A stretch of 9,090 nucleotides of DNA from Acidobacteriota bacterium (lineage in GTDB: Bacteria > Acidobacteriota > Terriglobia > Terriglobales > Acidobacteriaceae): the NCBI GenBank assembly GCA_021799405.1, contig JAJZAL010000211.1, positions 1-9,090 of the forward strand, written 5' to 3'. The position numbers and the translations under genes are program-made. Of the stretch, positions 6,241-9,090 are shown piece after piece (position 1 is the first letter of the stretch; the number at the start of each line of letters is the position of its first letter). Under the pieces are notes generated by a model. It had not been told where the DNA came from. It ran no database searches and saw only the letters and a program-made list of their open reading frames with translations.

Positions 6241-9090
6241 GTGGCCAGCTTTTATTTTGCTTTGGTTTGGGTAATCGAGCCTGTTCGTAGCGCCAAAGAG
6301 TTCAGGCTTGCTTTTGGTGACAGAGATTCGATCCGGTGCGGCGCTGCCCGGATTTGCCGGGCGCTGGGAGCGTGGATTGCGGTTTTCCTGACGCTTTGGC
6401 CGGCTGTGCCCGTTCCGGCGCAAAGCGGAAGCCTGGGCGCGCAGGCAAAGACGCCCCTGCAAAGAGAAACCGTGCCACCGCGAGTGATTCAGGCGCGGCG
6501 GTTTCTTGCGGAGCGCGGCTGGACGCCGGGCAAAGCACGAAAGCTGATCCTCCAGCGCTCCACGATCCGAGCCGTAACGAACCTGCGAAGCCTGCAAATG
6601 AGTGCGACGAGCGCGCAGAGCCAGAGCGCGGCAACGTGGCAGCCGCTGGGCCCGGCGGCGGTACTCACGCCAAACTTTGGCCTGGTGACGGGCCGGGTTG
6701 CCGCGGCGGCGCTCGATCCCTCGGACGCGACCGGCAATCGCCTTTACCTGGGAACCACTGGGGGTGGTGTGTGGGTGAGCCAGAATGCGGGCGTCTCCGA
6801 CCCATCCCTGGTGACCTTTACGCCGCTGACCGATGCGGTGGCCGCGATGAGCAATGTGCCGGACGCCTCGATCAGCATCGGCGCGCTGACGGTGCAGCCC
6901 GGCGGAACGGGCGTGATTTTAGCCGGTACCGGCGATCCGAACGATGTGCTCGACTCCTATTATGGAACGGGGATTCTGCGTTCAACCGACGGCGGAAACT
7001 CGTGGACGCTGATCCAGACCACATCGGATGTGGAGCAGGGCCTTGGCTTTCAGGACTTCAGCTTTATCGGCGAAGGCTTTGCCGGTTTTGCCTGGAGCAC
7101 GGTCAATCCGCAACTGGTAGTTGCCGCGGTGTCGCAGGCGTATGAAGGTACACTGGTGGACGCGGAGCGCTCCGGCGATAGCTACGAGGGGCTGTATTAC
7201 TCGACCGACAGCGGCGCCACCTGGCACCTGGCTACCATCTCAGACGGCAATGGATCCGACGTTCAGGGACCAGTGGATACATTCGCACTACCGGACGGCA
7301 ACGCAGCCACCTCCGTGGTGTGGAACCCGGTGCGGCAGCTCTTCATCGCGGCAGTGCGCTACCATGGCTACTACCAGTCGGCGGACGGTGTCACCTGGAC
7401 GCGCATGGCCACGCAGCCGGGCTCCGGCCTGAGCACGACGAATTGCACCACCAACATTGGCAGCACCGGCTCCATCGGCTGCCCCATTTACCGTGGCACG
7501 CTGGCCGTCAATCCGCTCACGGGCGACACCTTTGCCTGGACCGTAGATGCATACAACCAGGATCAGGGATTGCGGCAGGATCAGTGCGCGGTGAGCGGTG
7601 GCGCATGCACCAATCCGGCCATCACATTCGCGAAGTCGTGGAATACGACAGCACTCGAAGCCAACACAGCCGGTGGCGCCGCTACCATCCTCAACGGCGA
7701 TTACAACCTGACGCTGGCCGCGGTTCCTTCCGGGCAGGACACGCTGCTGCTGGCGGGTGACAACGATCTGTGGAAGTGCAGCCTGGCCTTGGGCTGCGTG
7801 TGGCGCAACACCACCAACGCCACCACCTGCATGAGCGCGCAGGTGGGCGAGTACCAGCACGCACTGGCCTGGAATGCCGCCAATCCAATGGAGATTTTCG
7901 TCGGCAACGACAGCGGTTTGTGGCGCTCCACCGATGCCATTGGGGAAACCGGACAGGCCTGCTCCTCGACCGATGCCACGCACTTCCAGAACCTGAACGG
8001 CAACCTGGGTTCACTGGCGGAGGCGGCGAGCATCTCGCAAACCGGGTCCACTCCGTACACGATGATGGCCGGTCTGGGCGTAAACGGAACCACCGGCGTC
8101 AAGAGCACGACCGGTCCAACGACAGACTGGCCGCTTATTCTCGGCGGCGCGGGCGGGCCGGTCGCCATCGACCCCGGCAACCGTTCAAACTGGTATGTGA
8201 ATAACGCGGCCGGCGTTTCCATCCATCTTTGCTCACAATCGTCGGAGTGCACGCCGGATGCATTCGGCGCCAGCCCGGTGGTCAGCAATGCAGACACGGG
8301 CGGTGACGGATACACGATGGGCGTGCCCGCGCCCTTCCTTGTTGACCCGCTCGACACCACGCAGCTCTTGATCGGAACCTGTCGCGTTTGGCGCGGACCG
8401 GCCGATGGCTCCGGCTGGACCGGCGGCAACGTCATCAGCCCCATCGGCATGGTGAGCAGCGGGAGTACCGCGACTTCGTGCCAGGGCAATCCGCTGATCC
8501 GCTCCATGGCTGCGATGGCGCTGCCCGGCGGCAGCGAGGTGGTCTACGTGGGCATGTACGGCTCCGCTAACGGGGGTGCGAACCTGCCCGGTCATGTTTT
8601 GAGCGCGATCCTCAATCCAGCCTCCAGCACGGCGCCAGTTTGGCAGGATTTGACGCTGAACCCGGTCAGCAATGATTCCAAGGCGATGAACGCCTACGGC
8701 CTGGACATCTCCAGCATCTACATCGATCCTCACGACACGACCGGCAGTACGGTCTATGTGACCGTGGCGGGCATGGCCAGCCCGCTGGAAGCCGTGCGGG
8801 TTGTCTACCGCTCCACCGATGGCGGCGCACACTGGGAGCAAATGGTCAGCAACCTTCCCTCCGCCCCCGCCAACAGCATCGTCATCGACCCGCAGGATGC
8901 CAATACGGCCTATCTCGCGACGGATGTGGGCGTCTATTCCACCACGCAGATCGGCACCTGCGCGAATGCGTCGTCGGCATGCTGGGCGGCCTTTGGAGCC
9001 GGCCTGCCCGCCACGCCCGTGGTTGCGGTAAGCGCGTCGCCGGCCACGGTCTCTTCGCCGGTGCTGGTAGCTGCAACCTACGGTCGCGGC
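6241..9090 (+). CDS. Large secreted Asp-box (BNR/sialidase-like, Vps10-type propeller) protein, C terminus cut by window edge
   Basis: The frame is open to the right edge, giving 950 residues from a GTG at 6241. A hydrophobic segment (GAWIAVFLTLWPAVPVPAQ, about 43-61) is a signal peptide with probable cleavage after Ala60, so the protein is exported. The rest is rich in Thr, Ser, Gly and Asn and contains Asp-box motifs (SxDxGxxW type) at 248-255, 321-328, 380-386 (shortened), 563 onward (degenerate) and 858-865, the mark of BNR/sortilin-like propellers. Sialidase catalytic residues were not recognised, so the boxes point to fold, not to sialidase activity. Cysteines come in close pairs (402/414, 449/456, 513/519, 664/670, 907/914), probably disulfides. 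Acidobacterial relatives are often surface proteins continuing into Ig-like repeats; that part would lie beyond the window. The start is uncertain: there is no in-frame ATG before 6595. TTG 6235, TTG 6262 or a non-standard codon close to the hydrophobic core are alternatives. Function unknown. Confidence 0.82.
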   Translation, partial: MASFYFALVWVIEPVRSAKEFRLAFGDRDSIRCGAARICRALGAWIAVFLTLWPAVPVPAQSGSLGAQAKTPLQRETVPPRVIQARRFLAERGWTPGKARKLILQRSTIRAVTNLRSLQMSATSAQSQSAATWQPLGPAAVLTPNFGLVTGRVAAAALDPSDATGNRLYLGTTGGGVWVSQNAGVSDPSLVTFTPLTDAVAAMSNVPDASISIGALTVQPGGTGVILAGTGDPNDVLDSYYGTGILRSTDGGNSWTLIQTTSDVEQGLGFQDFSFIGEGFAGFAWSTVNPQLVVAAVSQAYEGTLVDAERSGDSYEGLYYSTDSGATWHLATISDGNGSDVQGPVDTFALPDGNAATSVVWNPVRQLFIAAVRYHGYYQSADGVTWTRMATQPGSGLSTTNCTTNIGSTGSIGCPIYRGTLAVNPLTGDTFAWTVDAYNQDQGLRQDQCAVSGGACTNPAITFAKSWNTTALEANTAGGAATILNGDYNLTLAAVPSGQDTLLLAGDNDLWKCSLALGCVWRNTTNATTCMSAQVGEYQHALAWNAANPMEIFVGNDSGLWRSTDAIGETGQACSSTDATHFQNLNGNLGSLAEAASISQTGSTPYTMMAGLGVNGTTGVKSTTGPTTDWPLILGGAGGPVAIDPGNRSNWYVNNAAGVSIHLCSQSSECTPDAFGASPVVSNADTGGDGYTMGVPAPFLVDPLDTTQLLIGTCRVWRGPADGSGWTGGNVISPIGMVSSGSTATSCQGNPLIRSMAAMALPGGSEVVYVGMYGSANGGANLPGHVLSAILNPASSTAPVWQDLTLNPVSNDSKAMNAYGLDISSIYIDPHDTTGSTVYVTVAGMASPLEAVRVVYRSTDGGAHWEQMVSNLPSAPANSIVIDPQDANTAYLATDVGVYSTTQIGTCANASSACWAAFGAGLPATPVVAVSASPATVSSPVLVAATYGRG

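Noticed and set aside
6171..6290. Small 39-codon ATG frame in the leader of the Asp-box gene
   Set aside because: It has no Shine-Dalgarno upstream and a non-distinctive translation, and it overlaps the repeats and the likely start region.
6336..7145. GTG-started frame of 269 codons overlapping the start of the Asp-box gene
   Set aside because: It is in a different frame from the continuous Asp-box protein, which carries the signal peptide and repeat motifs. It is considered only as a hint of a possible 5' frameshift.
6241..9090. Sialidase (neuraminidase) enzyme
   Set aside because: Asp boxes show a propeller fold, but I could not identify the arginine triad or the Tyr/Glu pair of sialidases, so enzymatic activity is not claimed.

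Overview
This GC-rich, densely coded window looks chromosomal. The gene content (a secreted esterase/SMP-30 fusion, a large Tat-exported glycosidase-like protein, a class II photolyase and a very large exported Asp-box protein) fits an Acidobacteriota genome, perhaps Terriglobia. That assignment rests on protein style only; there is no rRNA, tRNA or marker gene to confirm it. I see no transposase, integrase, CRISPR array, RNA gene or plasmid or phage module.

Layout: (1) 1-1686, minus strand: a secreted esterase (enterochelin-esterase-like alpha/beta hydrolase) fused to an SMP-30/gluconolactonase-type beta-propeller, running off the left edge. Its frame is open from its start codon to base 1. 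(2) 1687-1914: a 228-bp divergent intergenic region with ribosome-binding sites for both flanking genes. (3) 1915-4605, plus: an 896-residue Tat-exported protein that resembles a glycoside hydrolase (alpha/beta N-domain, TIM-barrel-like core, C-terminal beta-sandwich). (4) 4610-6034, plus: a class II CPD photolyase starting four bases after that stop codon, probably in the same transcript. (5) 6035-6240: a 206-bp, AT-richer intergenic region with a perfect TATAAT box and short direct repeats. (6) about 6241 to the right edge, plus: a large secreted protein with Asp-box (BNR) beta-propeller repeats and many cysteine pairs, with no in-frame ATG near its N terminus.

The divergent esterase-lactonase fusion and glycosidase-like protein are both exported and could act together on an esterified plant or microbial polysaccharide; this is inferred from adjacency and domain type only. 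The photolyase repairs UV lesions in DNA and has no obvious functional tie to its upstream neighbour. I found no convincing novel multi-gene system. The most useful leads are the unassigned glycosidase-like family and the fused esterase/propeller.
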